Shown here: positions 11,185 to 24,397 of the stretch, in pieces
Numbering within the stretch: the first letter of the stretch is position 1
Layout: the number at the start of each line of letters is the position of its first letter
Origin: Rotaria sp. Silwood1
Taxonomy: Eukaryota > Rotifera > Eurotatoria > Philodinida > Philodinidae
Reading direction: 5' to 3'
Assembly: GCA_905250075.1 (NCBI GenBank)
Contig: CAJNOP010000109.1
Span: forward strand, 239,940 to 303,939
Length of the DNA: 64,000 nucleotides
Notes under the pieces: model-generated
The model's database searches: none
Told to the model about the DNA's origin: nothing
What the model saw: the letters and a program-made list of their open reading frames with translations, nothing else
Position numbers and translations under genes: made by a program

Positions 11185-13085
11185 CCACAAAAAAGAAAAT
11201 ACATTTAGAACTGCGAATTTGCCTTGAAGTTCAAGGCAGACAATTTTCTAATTATTTTGGGCGTGTTTTCGAGAGAATGGGCCGCTTTCTCGCTAAATTT
11301 GAGAACCGAAAACGGAAAAATCGAGAATTTTTCGGTGACAAAGCTAAGTTTCCTAGAGAAGAAAGTGAATCCGATTTGTAAAATTGGTGAGTCCAGGGCC
11401 ACCCAAACTGAAAGAAGTGTAGGAATAGCAGTCTCCCTAACTCATTGATGAAAAATTTTCGATTTTTCAAGACGAAATTCTAGAATGTTACTGTTGTTTC
11501 GAAGAACTTTTCGTGTTCTCCTCATCAGGTCTCGAAATCCGATCGACTCCCTCCTAGTAAAAAAAATTCAATTTTTTTCGAAAATTTGTTTCAATTTTGT
11601 CCTTTTTCCCTCGCAAAATTGACAAAAAAATGCTGTAGTTTCCGTAAAAATTTGTGTACATTTTTCAAAAAATTCCCTAATTGATCATACAGATCGTCGG
11701 TCCTCGCTCAGCTCGAAGGCTTATGGGCAACCGTGTTCGTGAGCGAAAAAAATGAAAGATTCTGAAGCTCATTCAGTAAAATTTGCTCGAATTGGGTTGT
11801 ATCACCACTCTTACTTTTCCTAATTTACGCAGCCTTGGACATATTCTATTCTCTTTTTAAGAGAACAAAAATTGTGAGGACTAATCATTCTTCGATGAAA
11901 ATTTTGACTACTGTGAATTAAATTTTTGAAACGCTGGGGCACCGCCCGGGCATCGGTCATTTTCTGGTTACGCCACTACATCAAACGTTCGAAATAGTTC
12001 TTCTGACCATTTATATTAAATTGCATTCGTTTAACCGATTTATCGAATTTTTTTTTTTGCGAATCATGTTTGATGAGCGAGTCCATAATTTTCGTCGCAG
12101 CTCGCTGCAAGGCATAGTTGGCATCGGACTGGATGGTTGAAATTCTTCACTTAACTGGCGAAAAACTGGTGCGTTTGATAGATCAATCAAGAAATCAGTT
12201 CTAAGAACATATACAATGTAAAACTCATATAATGCTTGGAATTTCTATTAGTAACTTGGGGAATTTCCATTAATGAAAATATACTTTATAGTCTTTCGAT
12301 AGATATCAGAAACGATGAATGTCAAAAAAAATATTCTGTGAACAATAAAAAAAATATCATATTAACATTTTATAAAAAGACTAACTTGAGACGTTGTATA
12401 GTTTCCAGTTATCGCGTTTGCTGTGTACCGAAAAAACTATGAAGTATGCTTTCATGCATAGAAATACACAATTTCGTAGAGAATTAAACGATGCATTTTA
12501 TTGTTTAAAAAAACATTTTTTCGAAGCGACGAGAATAGACTAAGATATTCAAAAATGCTAAGACTTTCATTCATTCTACCGCACTCTTTTTGTTGTGTTC
12601 TCGTCAATCTTCTTCTCAAGAAGTTATAGCTCTGCGTGACATAATTAAAAGGGAGAATATGAAATATTATACGAAGCATCTCTGCTGAGGGTAACGATCA
12701 CACTGCCTACATTTGCTCGTATAACATATTTATTTAACATGCAACACTGTTGTATTGTTAAAATTTTGTCCTTTCGTTATTATGTCTGCATGTATATAAA
12801 TGATTTATTGTGAGAAACTTTGTGGAACTCATTTATGTTGCCGAAGAAGATAGTAAATATAAATTTAAATCGAAGTTTTTACGGGTCCCAACTCCCCACT
12901 CCCCTCCCCCTCTCACCTTCTTCACTGCAAAACTAAACAACTAGGATTAAAAATGCTGAACGATATTAATAACCAGGTTTAGAAGGTTCTAGAACATTCC
13001 AGGACCTTCCTTGAAATTTAAATGGTTGAAATACGTTTATCAATATTGTAAATAATGCAGTTCCCAATTTTTACGCAGATAAACG
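11185..13085. other. Gene-less stretch after the gap, probably old transposon sequence
   Basis: I see no gene. 11940-11990 carries a GGTTACGCCACT-type phrase common at ends of invertebrate repeats. A C-rich CTCCCCACTCCCCTCCCC tract lies near 12890. The open frames at 11205-11470 overlap on both strands and lack family features. Confidence 0.4.
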
Positions 13086-13251
13086 TAGGTGTGGGTGTCG
13101 GTGGGAAGCGTGACTGTATGTGGTTGCGGTTGTGTGTCGGGCGTCGGTGTGGATGGGGCGTGAGTATGGATCTAGACGTGGAAGTAAGATAGACCCACAT
13201 CCACCCCCGCCCCACTCACATTCACGCACTCACACTCACATCCACACCCTC
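13086..13251. repeat. Degenerate head-to-head telomere-like array
   Basis: 13086-13172 is G-rich (GTGTGGGTGTCGGTGGG and variants). 13193-13251 is C-rich, ending TCCACACCCT. The degeneracy suggests an old copy of the same arrangement as 5375-5577. Confidence 0.8.
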
Positions 13252-13710
13252 AGCAATGAATGACATGGAATCTAAACGAATAGATGATAGAGAACTTTAA
13301 AATTTAAAATTTAAATTAAAAAATTAAATTGTAGTTTTGTTTTTTTGTTTAAGAGAGAAATAAATAAAAATCATTTAGTTTTATTTTATCTCGTGCTACT
13401 AGAAAAGAACGTAAAAAAAACGAAAAGAAAAATGTGAATAACAGAACTGTATTAACTCTATAAACTGTGTGATGATGTCTTGTCTTTTGAATGACCGATC
13501 ACTATTATTTAAATATATACACATATATGCATACATCAGCACTTTATATTTCTGTTCTCATTTTTGTAATTGTGACAAATGAAATGGCGATGTATTAACA
13601 GGCCTTAGGGCATTAAATTTCTTTCAAATAAATTGCACAAGATTATTAAAATTCTTTTCACACTTTGATTGATTATAGATACATATATCCGCTTGAGCGC
13701 GTAACGCGTA

Positions 13711-14407
13711 ACTTCAAGGACGGCGATATTGAAATCAACATTTTAAGGGGGGTCCCCTCCCCCCCCCCCCCCCCTGGTTTGTTGATATGTTGTAGAGCTC
13801 GTCGAGTTACATATAACCTGAAATTTTTTCGTTTTTTCGACTTACGGTTACCGAGATATTGAATTCACAACTTTCATTTTTCCATAGGAGTCCAGCAGAA
13901 AGAAAAAAAGTATTTTGAAAAAATCTTGCCAAGTGTCCTGCAAAGAGGAAGCATGGGACAGTATAGGTCCTGGAACAAAAAAGATGCGTAAGATTCTTTT
14001 TCATGTTAATGGGAAAATTTCAAGAAAAATGCGTAATATTATTTTTTATAGTTATTAATATTCATATTTCTTAATAATTATGAAAATACAGATGTAAATA
14101 AAAAATCTAGCTCGGTTATCCTATGAAAAAGAATCTTACGCATCTTTTTTGTTCCAGGACCTATACTCTCCCGTGCATCCTCTTTGCAGGACGCTTGGCA
14201 AGATCTTTTCAAAATACTTTTTTCTTTCTGCTGGACTCCTATAGAAAAATGAAAGTTGTGAATTGAATATCTCGGTAACTGTAGGTCGAAAAAACGAAAA
14301 AATTTCAGGTTATATGTAACTCGACAAGCTCTACAACATATAAAAAATCTCGAAAATGAGGTAGGGGTGGGGATCCCCCTTAAAACTCCTTATGCCATCT
14401 TGTAAAG
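13711..14407. mobile_element. Foldback element with arms of about 265 bp
   Basis: Arm 1 (about 13745-14010) and arm 2 (about 14122-14385) are diverged reverse complements. They share GTTCCAGGACCTATA, GCAGAAAG and CGGTAAC-type blocks. Outer ends share TTTTAAGGGGG followed by a CCCC tract that is a 15-C homopolymer in arm 1. The 110-bp loop is AT-rich and non-coding. Confidence 0.85.
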
Positions 14408-14687
14408 CGTAGTCTATAGTGCATGGAAACATATTTTGTTTCATTAATAAGTCCTGTAAATCGCATTTAGTAATTGGTAAAAGAGAAGTCACTAATATAG
14501 AGAGGAAATTTCTCTATTTAGGCCATTGATTAACCTGACCCGTATAATTGAAACAGCACGATAGATACAAAGTTGATTAATACCAATTAAGACTATGATA
14601 ACAGATGTATCTTTTGGCATAATATGTGATTTTTTTATGCGTCATAGTTTTTCGTAGCGAGGTTAATGAAAACTATCCTATTTATAA

Positions 14688-15833
14688 CGTCATCGCATAA
14701 CGAAAAATGTGTATTGTTTATTTTTCGCCAATTCGTCTCAACCTTTTTTTGAACACAAATATATACTTAAAGCTAGTTTTTTATGGGCTTTCTGATGCGT
14801 GTATTCTTATCCCAAAAAGATTCCATTTTATAAAAATTTTACGTAACGCGATGACGATTTTTACCTTTTTTTCAACGTTTTTCCCATTTGTGAGAGAAAA
14901 TTGTCAAATCATGTTTTATTATTCAAGAATCATTGTAAACTATAACTAATGAATTCTTTTTATTAATTACTGATAAATTGCCATAAGAATATATTAGCTC
15001 GGTCTAATAAGTCGATGATTTTCAGAGTAAAATTAAGTTATCAATCAGAATCGTTTATAGTTTCTATGCTATATAATTATTTGACTAGAGATGATTATAT
15101 TTATATATAGTGGAAATATGTTTTATTTGAATTTGACTTAAAAAAATAGCATTCATACATATATATGATAAATTATTTCTGTTTTGTAGGCTTACTCTGC
15201 CTCATTCTTAATAAAACTGATAGCTTTCTTTAATAATGTTTTAATTGAATAGTTAAGAGCTTTTTATATCATATTCAGTGAATATAAACAATTGTTACAC
15301 ATATTAGTCAAACTAATTTAGTCTTTCTTCCGAATTCTTGTATTAGATAGTTCAATATCTACAACATGTAACATCTGTATATTGTGATCGTTAATATCAA
15401 AATAAGGTCTTGCCTTTACACAGGTATAAATATGGTAAAGTAAAGCGTATAAAAAAAATGATTACAAAAGTCAACGTCATCGCGTTACGATAATTAAACT
15501 GATCCCTCTTCAACATTATATGCGTATTTTAAGAATTTTTTTTTCCGTTCGATGCCTCAAACTCTCGGCTACAAAACGTCTATAGGATGTTTCTTTTAAT
15601 ATAGCACACATTCGGCAGGAAAATGAAGAACAAACACATCACCCTGAACTTTTTGTCCTTTTTTCGTCATCGCGTTACGTCATCTATTTTTGCTCTATTT
15701 TTCAAACGGCTCATATGTTCAGAAGTTTTGGGGAACACAGAGATACATCTTCTAATGAAAGAACGAGCTTACTAGGTAATATGATTGCTAAGCAAAGTTA
15801 ATAATTCTGTGGCCAAAACGTCATCGTGTTACG
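14688..15833. repeat. Dispersed 15-bp motif CGTCATCGCGTTACG, five copies
   Basis: Copies or one- to two-base variants lie at 14688-14702, 14842-14856 (inverted), 15475-15489, 15665-15679 and 15819-15833. The surrounding 1.2 kb is AT-rich without a convincing gene. The spacing is irregular, so this is not a satellite. It could be subterminal motifs of a transposon or protein-binding sites. Confidence 0.75.
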
Positions 15834-16062
15834 CTTGTTCAAGCCGATATATATATATACATGATTAAACTATTTATGAGAAAAAGTATTATTGAATATC
15901 TTATGAGTCATTCAATCAAATCATCTAAAATATTTTCAACAACCGTCGAAGTTATACAAAAATCAGAAATAATCTTTGTTACTTGAAATAAAAAATGACT
16001 TAAAAAACACATATTCATTTCAACTTTATTTAGACAAAAATTGAATCTATATACATATAAAA

Positions 16063-19000
16063 TCATGATAATCTAATCTCTACAGATTCTTCATTCTTGC
16101 TAACTGTAACCTTATGTTCATCCATAATATTAAAATCAAATGTTTCGCGACGTTTATCAACAATATAATTATGTGAGAAAGGATGATCGAGTGATGAAAC
16201 TTGATTATAATAAATTTTAAGATAAGACAAATTTTTTAGATGACTAAGTAATATATCAATAACACATATACAATCATCGAATGAAAGCACTTGAAGTACA
16301 ATATCAGTAAGTGATGAAAAACGTTCAACAAGTTTTGATGCAAAATTTGAAGGAACACAATCATTTTCTCTTATTGATTTGAGTATTTTAATTTGTTTGA
16401 AAATTGAAATAAGAAATTGATTATCGATGAATTCTGATAAAACTAAATCTGCAGGATTAATTTGAAGATCAATCACATTTGGACATGCTCTAAAACAGAA
16501 AAATAAAATATACTTAATATATATTTATATTGATTGCCAATGATTATTATTCTACAGAATTCAATATCATCTATCTGACATAAAATGAAATTATTCATTG
16601 AAAAGAATATATTAAAATTATCAAAACAAATCACTCATCGATTTAGAAATCGAAATAAGAAAATAAAAATGACTTTCAATCAATGTCAAATATATTTACT
16701 GTAGAATAAATTGAATATCTTTCCATAGACCTGCATAAACACATGACTCAAAGTTAATTTGATTTACATTGGGTAAATGAACAATATGTGAAAGATAAGT
16801 ACCATATTGCTGTGAAACATCATTGTCATTTGATTGAATACAATTCACTAAAAAAAAAACAAGATAATGAATAAAAACGATAGAAAATAATCAAATCAAA
16901 TTTGTCTATATATGATAGAAATCGAAAATATTCAGTTGAAATAAATTGAAAGTGACAAATTCATTTTCATCAACTGAACTATTTAATTCAAAAAAATATG
17001 TATTCTTCTTACCAATATTATATGAATTGTTCGACCATGATAAATAAAATTTTGGGTAATAATATATGACGAGATATTTGATATGTTGAAATAAAGGAAC
17101 AGAGGAAGTAATTCTTGGTCTTATCTCTCTCATGTTTAATTTTAAATATTTTGTGTCTGAATAATAAAGATAATGATCATTTGTTGTTGCTTTTGTTGAT
17201 CGTGTCTCAAATGATTCATAACTAATCATTGGAATGGTTATATGTATGTTTCTTTTGTATTTCTGATAACCAAACGTGCGTAATATAACAATCTCTTCTA
17301 TAAGAAACAAACCGTATGTTAAAAAAAAATTTACTTTCAGGATAAACACATTCTCATAGGCGAATTAAATCTTCATTATCACATAATTGGTTGTCTGTAC
17401 ATTGCTTTTGATATTTAATAAATATTCCTTTCCTCGTCCTATGAAAGTCGATTTTTGTGAAAGGAAACTATTGTAAGGTAGATAGATAGTTGTAAAGCCT
17501 GAGACACCGGACTTTCAGAGTCAATCTGATAGTTGGTTGATCTATTATTTTTGTGATAGGTTTTGAATATTTTTTTTCCCCTTTGTCTTAAAGAAAAGCA
17601 ATCCTTGTCTCCAATGTAGTTAAATATATGCCGGTTACAAATAAAAACATGTTTTTTTGCCTATTTCTATATCCCGCAACCTAGAATTGTCGAGGGAACT
17701 TGATTTTAACTATTGTCCATTTCAGAGTTAAATGGCCGTGGGTATTTTTTGAATAACTTTTCATAGGAACTAGATAGAGACCTGCGGTTTTCACCGTTGA
17801 AAAGAGAAGATGAAGACGCATCGAACCATATATAGAAAGATCTTTCTGACAACTTTTCTAACGGTTTTATATAAAACTTCAAAAGAACCAGCATGCCTCT
17901 CATGGTGACAATATTAATTTATTGATTTTCAGGAGTGTACTAGAACCGCCAAACAAAGAACGACAAAACCATATCAAGATTCTATTCCTAGCTACTATCA
18001 GTAAGATATCCAAACCATCGGAGACACAATTTACCACCTCATTTTTTTCAAGAAAATAATCGAAAAACGTAGAAGAAAAAAGAAATTCTTTGAAAACGTT
18101 TGACTAAAACCTTTAGAAAAGTAGTTCGAAATATCTTTTGATATGATTCGATGTGTCTTCATCTGCTCTTTCTAACGGTGAAAACTGTAAGTCTCTATCT
18201 CGTTCCTATGAAAAGTTATTCAAAAAATGCTCACGGCCATTCAACTCTGAAATGGACAAAAATTAACATTTGTCTTGTTCGAAAGGACATGTTTAACTGC
18301 AAAACCCATTTCTTGGATTTAACTAATATTTTTATCATATTTGAAAGCACGTCCATAAAAAGACTCCCATTTTTATGGAGTAGTGGAACTTCTGCGCTCT
18401 TTCTTTCGTATAAGATGTAACAATAAAAAAAAGAATTTGTCAAGGTGTCTAGACAAGTCACTTCTGTCGAACAAGAAAGCAAATTATTGTTTAAGTTAAT
18501 CAGTGATAGAGAAATATGGACTACCAAAAGAAAAAAGCTATTTTTATCTGTTTTTTGATAAGTATCTCATGAATGTGTAATCCTACTGAGCTGGGAATCG
18601 TAGCATAGCCTCTTCACTAGAGCCTCAACCTGAAGCTATTTTCATCTTCTGGATATTTTTGTATTTCTGTACATAGTCTGTAATAAGATAAAGACAGTAT
18701 ATAGACTGAAATTCATCTCCTGATTGCATTTCTATTTGACGCCGGGTTTTCTGTATTCTTTCTTTCCAATTTTACTTACCTAGATGGTTGTCAGCAGATT
18801 CCCATCGATCAATAATCATATGCCATTTGAGGTATTTGTTAACGAAATATTGAAATGAATTTATGACTATGTCTAAATCTAATTTTGGATAATTTTTCTC
18901 TATTGAGATATGAAAATCAAATTTAGATAAAAATGGAGTATACATTTCAAACATATGTTGCCATGTATAACCGTTGACCAAATCATCAGTAAACGACCGA

Positions 19001-19957
19001 GCTACGGTTCGTGTCCCATAAAGAAACTTAAAACGATTAAGATTAGGCATACAACGTAAGATATAAGCGATTGAATGAATGCTACATTTAAGAAAAATTG
19101 ATAAATCGAATGATGTCACTTGTGGTGATATAGGAAGATCATTTTCATTAATATATAATTCTTGCATTGAAGCACTAAAAGAAAAAACGGAAAGATTATA
19201 TTTTTTTAATCGTGTTTTATAAAGAATATTCGTTGGACATGTTTATTGCAACTTACTTGAATTTATAATTTTCAGATAGAATTTCATGTTTTATAATGAC
19301 ATGTAGATATCGTATTCTATCACAAACACGAAAAATTGGCAAAATTGAATAAACTGATACTGTCTTCGTTAAGCCAGACAGTAACAAATCAAGTGATGTA
19401 AGATTCGTAGCAATTGAATTATAAGTTGATATGTCCGAGTGATCATAATCATAATAACGCCTAACGGAACGAAGAGAAGATGGTTTGTTCATCGATAAAG
19501 TTCGAGTTATATCACATTTGCCTTTCTCATTGGTTTTTTTATAATTTGGTTGTATGATAAAAAATGCAACAAGCGTATTCAAACTTTCAACTTGTCTAAT
19601 AACATTTGCAAGTATAGTTGATGAATTATCCAACATAAATATACATGATTGAAGATTTACAAAATGATGTCGATTAAATAGTAAACTAATAATAGATGAA
19701 CGATCACGAATTGTATCATAACATTTTAGTGATATGACTTGATCAGCATGATAAGTAAGATGAGAAGAAAGAAATTTTATTTCTCGATCATAATTACTGT
19801 CTAAGATGATAACATGAAGTCGAATTGATTGTAGAATAGACAAAATTCGTTTATTTAATGAAGCAAAAGCAGTAAATATATCAAGTGCATGTAAATAATC
19901 AAATATTTCGAAGAAAATTTCAGTTGATAAATCTTCTAAACATGTATATGTATCCAT
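16063..19957 (-). CDS. F-box protein with LRR-like C-terminus, five exons
   Basis: Exons on the minus strand are 19957-19257, 19174-18780, 17297-17013, 16847-16700 and 16489-16063. All have GT/AG borders and matching phases, giving 651 aa. Residues about 7-45 (LEDLSTEIFFEIFDYLHALD) are an F-box, the segment that binds Skp1 in SCF ubiquitin ligases. The rest has irregular leucine-rich strands (NLTSLDLLL, MPNLNRFKFLYG, HLPNVNQINFES, LKNLSYLKIYYN) like the degenerate LRR domain of the expanded bdelloid F-box family, and probably selects the substrate. The start at 19957 was preferred over an ATG seven codons upstream because the F-box follows at the usual distance. Intron 2 (1482 bp) holds a foldback insertion; the others are 80-210 bp. 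Target unknown. Confidence 0.88.
17707..18260. mobile_element. Foldback insertion in the F-box gene intron
   Basis: 17707-17830 and 18140-18260 are diverged reverse complements. Shared blocks include TCCATTTCAGAGTTRAATGG, ACTTTTCATAGGAAC and TTTTCACCGTT. The loop is about 310 bp and non-coding. Confidence 0.85.
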
Positions 19958-20793
19958 TTGAATAAATGACGAGAACAAAATATGGTTATAATCAGATGAT
20001 TCAGTTTCTGATGTGTAAAGAATGTATCAAATGATAGAGCAATTGATAGATAGTATGTTATTATATACTCTATAATAAGCAGTCTATGAGCAATATGGAC
20101 GGCATAATAAAATTAAAAAAATGAAATTGATGATCGATTTATCTTTATATGTGAAACAAAGACATTCAGAAAAGATATGTTGATGATATGAACTCGCCTA
20201 ATTATTTTTTCTCTTCATTATGTAATCTTGAAAAGAAGATGAGTGATGAAAAAAGAAACAAGTGAACTTCTTTGGATAGTACTACAGCAGTGAACAATAA
20301 TCTGATCGGTAGAAAAACTGATTATTTTCAGCGGAAAGATGTCGTTCAGATCAAAAATGCGATCTTTCATATCAAGAAAAATATAACAGCAGTACCGGAC
20401 TAGTCCACCTATTCATGATGCATATCGATCTAAAGATGAATCAATAAACACATACATTCCATTTGGAAAAATGAAAATCCATCGGAATAATGCATGAATG
20501 CAGCGAAAAAAATATACGAGAGCAGCAGAAAAATGGTTCCTATCAGTGAGAATAATACTATATAATAGCAGAAAAATCTTTTTCAGCTATTCGTATTTAC
20601 ATATATACATACATTCCCATCAGAAAAATAAAACTTCAGCGAACACATTGCATGAATGTGATGGAAAAATGCTTTAGTAGTGTAGAGAAATGCTTGTTAT
20701 TAATACGAAAAATGATAGAAAAAGACGAGAAATGTCTCTTTAGACATATGAATGTTAATGTTTATATATTCATACAGGATGAAGAGAAAAACG
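19958..20793. other. Promoter-side flank of the F-box gene, no other gene seen
   Basis: AT-rich sequence upstream of the F-box start. It contains several AGCAGAAAAAT and ATCAGMAAAAT-like fragments between about 20300 and 20650, suggesting old short repeats. No promoter element is clear enough to call. Confidence 0.35.
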
Positions 20794-20917
20794 GGTACTT
20801 CTTCAGATCAACGACACCTCCTCGTATTGGTTGAACAATAAACAGGAAAGAAAAATTTTCCTTTCCTGTTTATTGTTCAACCAATACGGGGAGGTGTCGT
20901 TGATCTGAAGAAGTACC
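20794..20917. repeat. 124-bp nearly perfect palindrome with no loop
   Basis: GGTACTTCTTCAGATCAACG at 20794 is exactly complementary to the sequence ending at 20917. The symmetry continues to the centre at 20855/20856 with only about two mismatched positions. The 62-bp arms have essentially no spacer. Such sequence extrudes as a cruciform and is normally unstable, so it is either recent or maintained. It lies about 250 bp from a telomere-like junction. Confidence 0.93.
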
Positions 20918-21166
20918 GAAAAACGAATATGGTTCATTATCACAGTACTGTAATGCGATTATATATATGATTCTTTCCGAACTGAAATGCAGAGGAAAAC
21001 ACTAGTTTTTTTGAAGAAATCTGAAGCAAAATCATTTAGTTTCTTCCTCTATTACTATGTCGCGAAGCGAACAGTGAAGAAAAGATCAAAAGCTGATTGG
21101 TTTATCGAACTCATAGGTTTCTTGATTGGTTAGCTACCACACCCATATTCACTATTTACGTACTAA

Positions 21167-21288
21167 AGGGTGTGGGTGTGGGTGTGGGGTGTGAGTGTGG
21201 GTGGGTGTGGATGTGGGGGAAGGCAGAGCCATTACATTTATTAACACCCACACCCACACACCTACCGCACCCGCACCCCACACACCCT
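21167..21288. repeat. Head-to-head telomere-like array
   Basis: 21167-21220 is G-rich, starting AAAGGGTGTGGG. After about 23 bp, 21244-21288 is C-rich, ending CCACACACCCTTT. The outer ends AAAGGG and CCCTTT are symmetric, so the unit is palindromic to its borders. Confidence 0.88.
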
Positions 21289-21367
21289 TTGTCGGTACGT
21301 CTGTATTACGTTTACTAATTAGATTGTTCTTGCTTATGTGAAGTTAACTTAAATTAGAATAGTTAGA

Positions 21368-23346
21368 TGCACCCAGGCGAGCAAAGGACGGGTAAAAAGA
21401 CTAGTCTCATATCTAGTCCTGACGGGACGTCCTGTATAGTCTTTTTCTCAAATCGGACTATACCATGACTAGTCTGGAAAAAGTTGTCGCCCATAATACC
21501 CGTCCAGACTATGTTACTGATGGGCGTCATTGGCTCTGACATGTCTAGTCTGTTTCACTAAAACGACCCGTCTAGGACTAGTAAGAATCACTAATAGGTG
21601 GACTAGTCCTGTAGGAGGACTTTTTAAGAAAAAGATTAGTCAGGACGGGTAACAGCGACACCACATAGAACAAGTTGTAGTCTTGTGTAGTGGACGAGTT
21701 CGGACTAGTCTAAATGAAAATGTGTAAAGATGAACGTTAGATTCGAACATGCATACAATGTGTTACTTACCCATCGTTTAGACCATTGAGTCATATGATC
21801 AGCAGATCAACTCTACACATACATAATCATTCTAAGATGCTATTTAATATAATTTTATTCCACGTTTTTGATGTTCGCATTTAAGTAAAAAATTATCGTT
21901 TACAAAATAGGTCATTAATTAAACAACACTAGATAAAACAAAGTCAAAAAAATTTATATTTTTTGGATAAATATTTTTTATTACTATTAAGTAGGAATAA
22001 TTAGTTATGCTAAAAAAATTAATTTTAAATGCAAAAATAAAAAACAATTTATATTGAAAAGAAACTCGATTTTTCATATCATGATTTAGTTTACCTGAAA
22101 ATTTAAATCATCGTGTCTTCAGCTAAGTATTAAATTAATTTTGTTTCAATTAAATCTACTTTTAAATTTAAAAATTTATTAGAACTGATATTTAAAGCAG
22201 CAATTATGGTACAAAAAGATTTCAATTATTTTTTAGCTCTTTTTTTAAATTTGGTACATCTAATAATTTTAAAAAATATAAGTTAGCACTCCTTGTTGCT
22301 TGATAACTATTGTTTTTTATAGCTACTTCCACTTTTTAATGTTTTGATATACTCTTATATATTTTCAATATATGAAGATACAAAATATAATAATATATAT
22401 CAAGGCAGATAGGAATGCACAAAGTATACTATCTATCTTTGATTTCACTATTGGCTATGACAGACTTTCTGATTGTCGTTCTAGAAAGAGAAAAAACCTA
22501 ATAATACTAGTGACAATCGACATAATTTTAATACAGGATAACAATGCATGTTATTAATCTCCATAATCATAATACAATAGATCATGCTTAGTTATCAATT
22601 TACGAAAATCTGAGTACACTATAGGCAATAAAACGGCTGCTATTCTGTTATCTAGTCCAGATTCTAAATGCATATGATTATCCATCGATCATTATTAACA
22701 AATGATATAGATGTTGAAAATTTTTTCTACATACTACTTCTTTTCTTTCCATTATTCATCAGTTTAAACGACTTTAGAGGATAATTTAGTCTAAAGAAAG
22801 TGACTTGATTAGAGTCTTTCAGACTAGTCTGGACCAGGATGAATGACACTCTTTAGAAAAGGACTAGTCTTGGCGAGTGAAGACGACGCGTCGGTATAGT
22901 CCTAACTACTATCGAAGATGTTCCAGACTAGTTAAACTCGTGTGACATCGACTGGTTTCTGATTGTTTACGGGATGGAAAGGAATCAATTTTGTATTTTA
23001 GAATGTAAATGGGCGTCAGTTCATTCCAGTGTCCTAGTCTCCCGTCAGGATGATCGTCAGGTTTCGAATACTGTCGGGTTGGATGTTCGAATTCACCGTT
23101 TATCTTCTTTTTTTAAAACGCGGACTAGTTTGGACGGGTTCACTGGACAAAACGGACCAGGCATGACGGGGTTGGAAGACATTCTAGACTAGTCCAGATG
23201 TGTTCGAAGGAGATTTCTCCTAAAGGTGACTAGTCATGTCGGATGTGCAAGACGTTTCAGACTAGACCTGACGGGTATTGCGGACATTTCGGACTAGTCA
23301 TGTCGGCCGTCATGCATAATTTTTTGCTTACTTGGGCAGGTAGGGT
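21368..23346. mobile_element. Element with two clusters of an ACTAGTC / GACGGGT motif
   Basis: 21374-21712 and about 22795-23300 contain well over ten copies, in both orientations, of phrases like GACTAGTCCTGACGGGAC. About 1 kb of plain AT-rich DNA separates them. The outer ends share CACCC and AAGCAAA words in inverted orientation. This resembles a DNA transposon with long subterminal arrays of transposase-binding motifs. No transposase is visible. Borders are approximate. Confidence 0.65.
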
Positions 23347-23380
23347 GTAACGAATAAAGCATATTGCACTGGATGATGGA

Positions 23381-23741
23381 AATGAATTACAAAGTAATTC
23401 AAAAAAATTGAATTATAAAATAATTCGAAATTTTTTATTCTCTACCAGGACCTCCAGGATCTACCAGGATCTCTAGGATCTGCTGGGGTTTACTAGGGTC
23501 TACTACGGTCTCGATGTGGGTGCCACGAAACAACTTACATCATCTGTCTTTTGGTGTGGGTGCGACGAAACGCCTTACATCACGTCTCCTTCGATTGGGG
23601 TACCGCAAAATCCCAGTAGCCTCTGGTAGATCCTGGAGATCCTGCTAGACTTTGGTATATGAGAATAAACTTCTTATAATTACACGCATATACTGCTATA
23701 AATATTTAATATAGAAATTTTGAATTATTTTGTAATTCATA
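23381..23741. mobile_element. Foldback element with CCAGGATCT repeats
   Basis: The ends ATGAATTACAAARTAATTCA are inverted. Inside, CCAGGATCTACCAGGATCTC-type repeats on the left face their complement on the right (23590-23650). Two tandem diverged copies of a unit with GTGGGTGCSACGAAAC and TTACATCA sit in the centre. Non-coding. Confidence 0.75.
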
Positions 23742-23989
23742 TACGTCATGAACTCGCATATTGTTACAGAAATAACTTATAATCTTACTTGACGATTTCA
23801 AAGAATCATACAAGATTTTATTGCCGGAGCATATAAGAAACTTGATGTAAGACTTGACATCAGATTTCTGAGACAACAATTTTTCGTATGATTTTCCGTA
23901 TGATCTCGTATGATCATATACAATAGTTTGTAAGAGCTGATAGAATCATACAAAAATTCATCACCGATCTCTCTATATGATTTCTCGAT

Positions 23990-24185
23990 GTGGAAACCTA
24001 CGACTAAGTTACGACCATATACGGTCGTATACTACAATCGTGCACAACAGTCGTTTATTTGCAATGTATACGTTGATCGTATTTGAACGTATGGCATCGT
24101 GTACGTCCATCGTATACGATCGTCGTATATGATGACCGTTTCTAGACGTATTTCGTCGTATACGATCGTTTACGATCGTGCTTTT
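23990..24185. repeat. Cluster of CGTATACGATCGT-like palindromic motifs
   Basis: At least ten variants of CGTATACGATCGT or its parts occur in 200 bp. The word is rich in CG and self-complementary, unlike the AT-rich flanks. An open frame across 24099-24584 is fortuitous. Confidence 0.75.
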
Positions 24186-24397
24186 TTGACCTGGACATTA
24201 TCAATACATTTAACACGAGAACTTAAAGGAAATATAAAGATATTGCCAACAATCAGCTTCTTTCTTTCTCAATCAGAGGAAGACAAAGGTAAATCAATTT
24301 ATGTCGTACATTCTAAAAAAAAGTATTATCGGAGACTTATAGAAGGTTCGCGAGTTTGTCACTTTATGAAACCTTTTATACACACTAATTTAAAATG

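Noticed and set aside
10996..11204. Frames running through the 100-N block
   Set aside because: Artefacts of undefined bases.
11205..11470. Three overlapping frames next to the N gap
   Set aside because: They lie on both strands over the same DNA without family features; probably old repeat.
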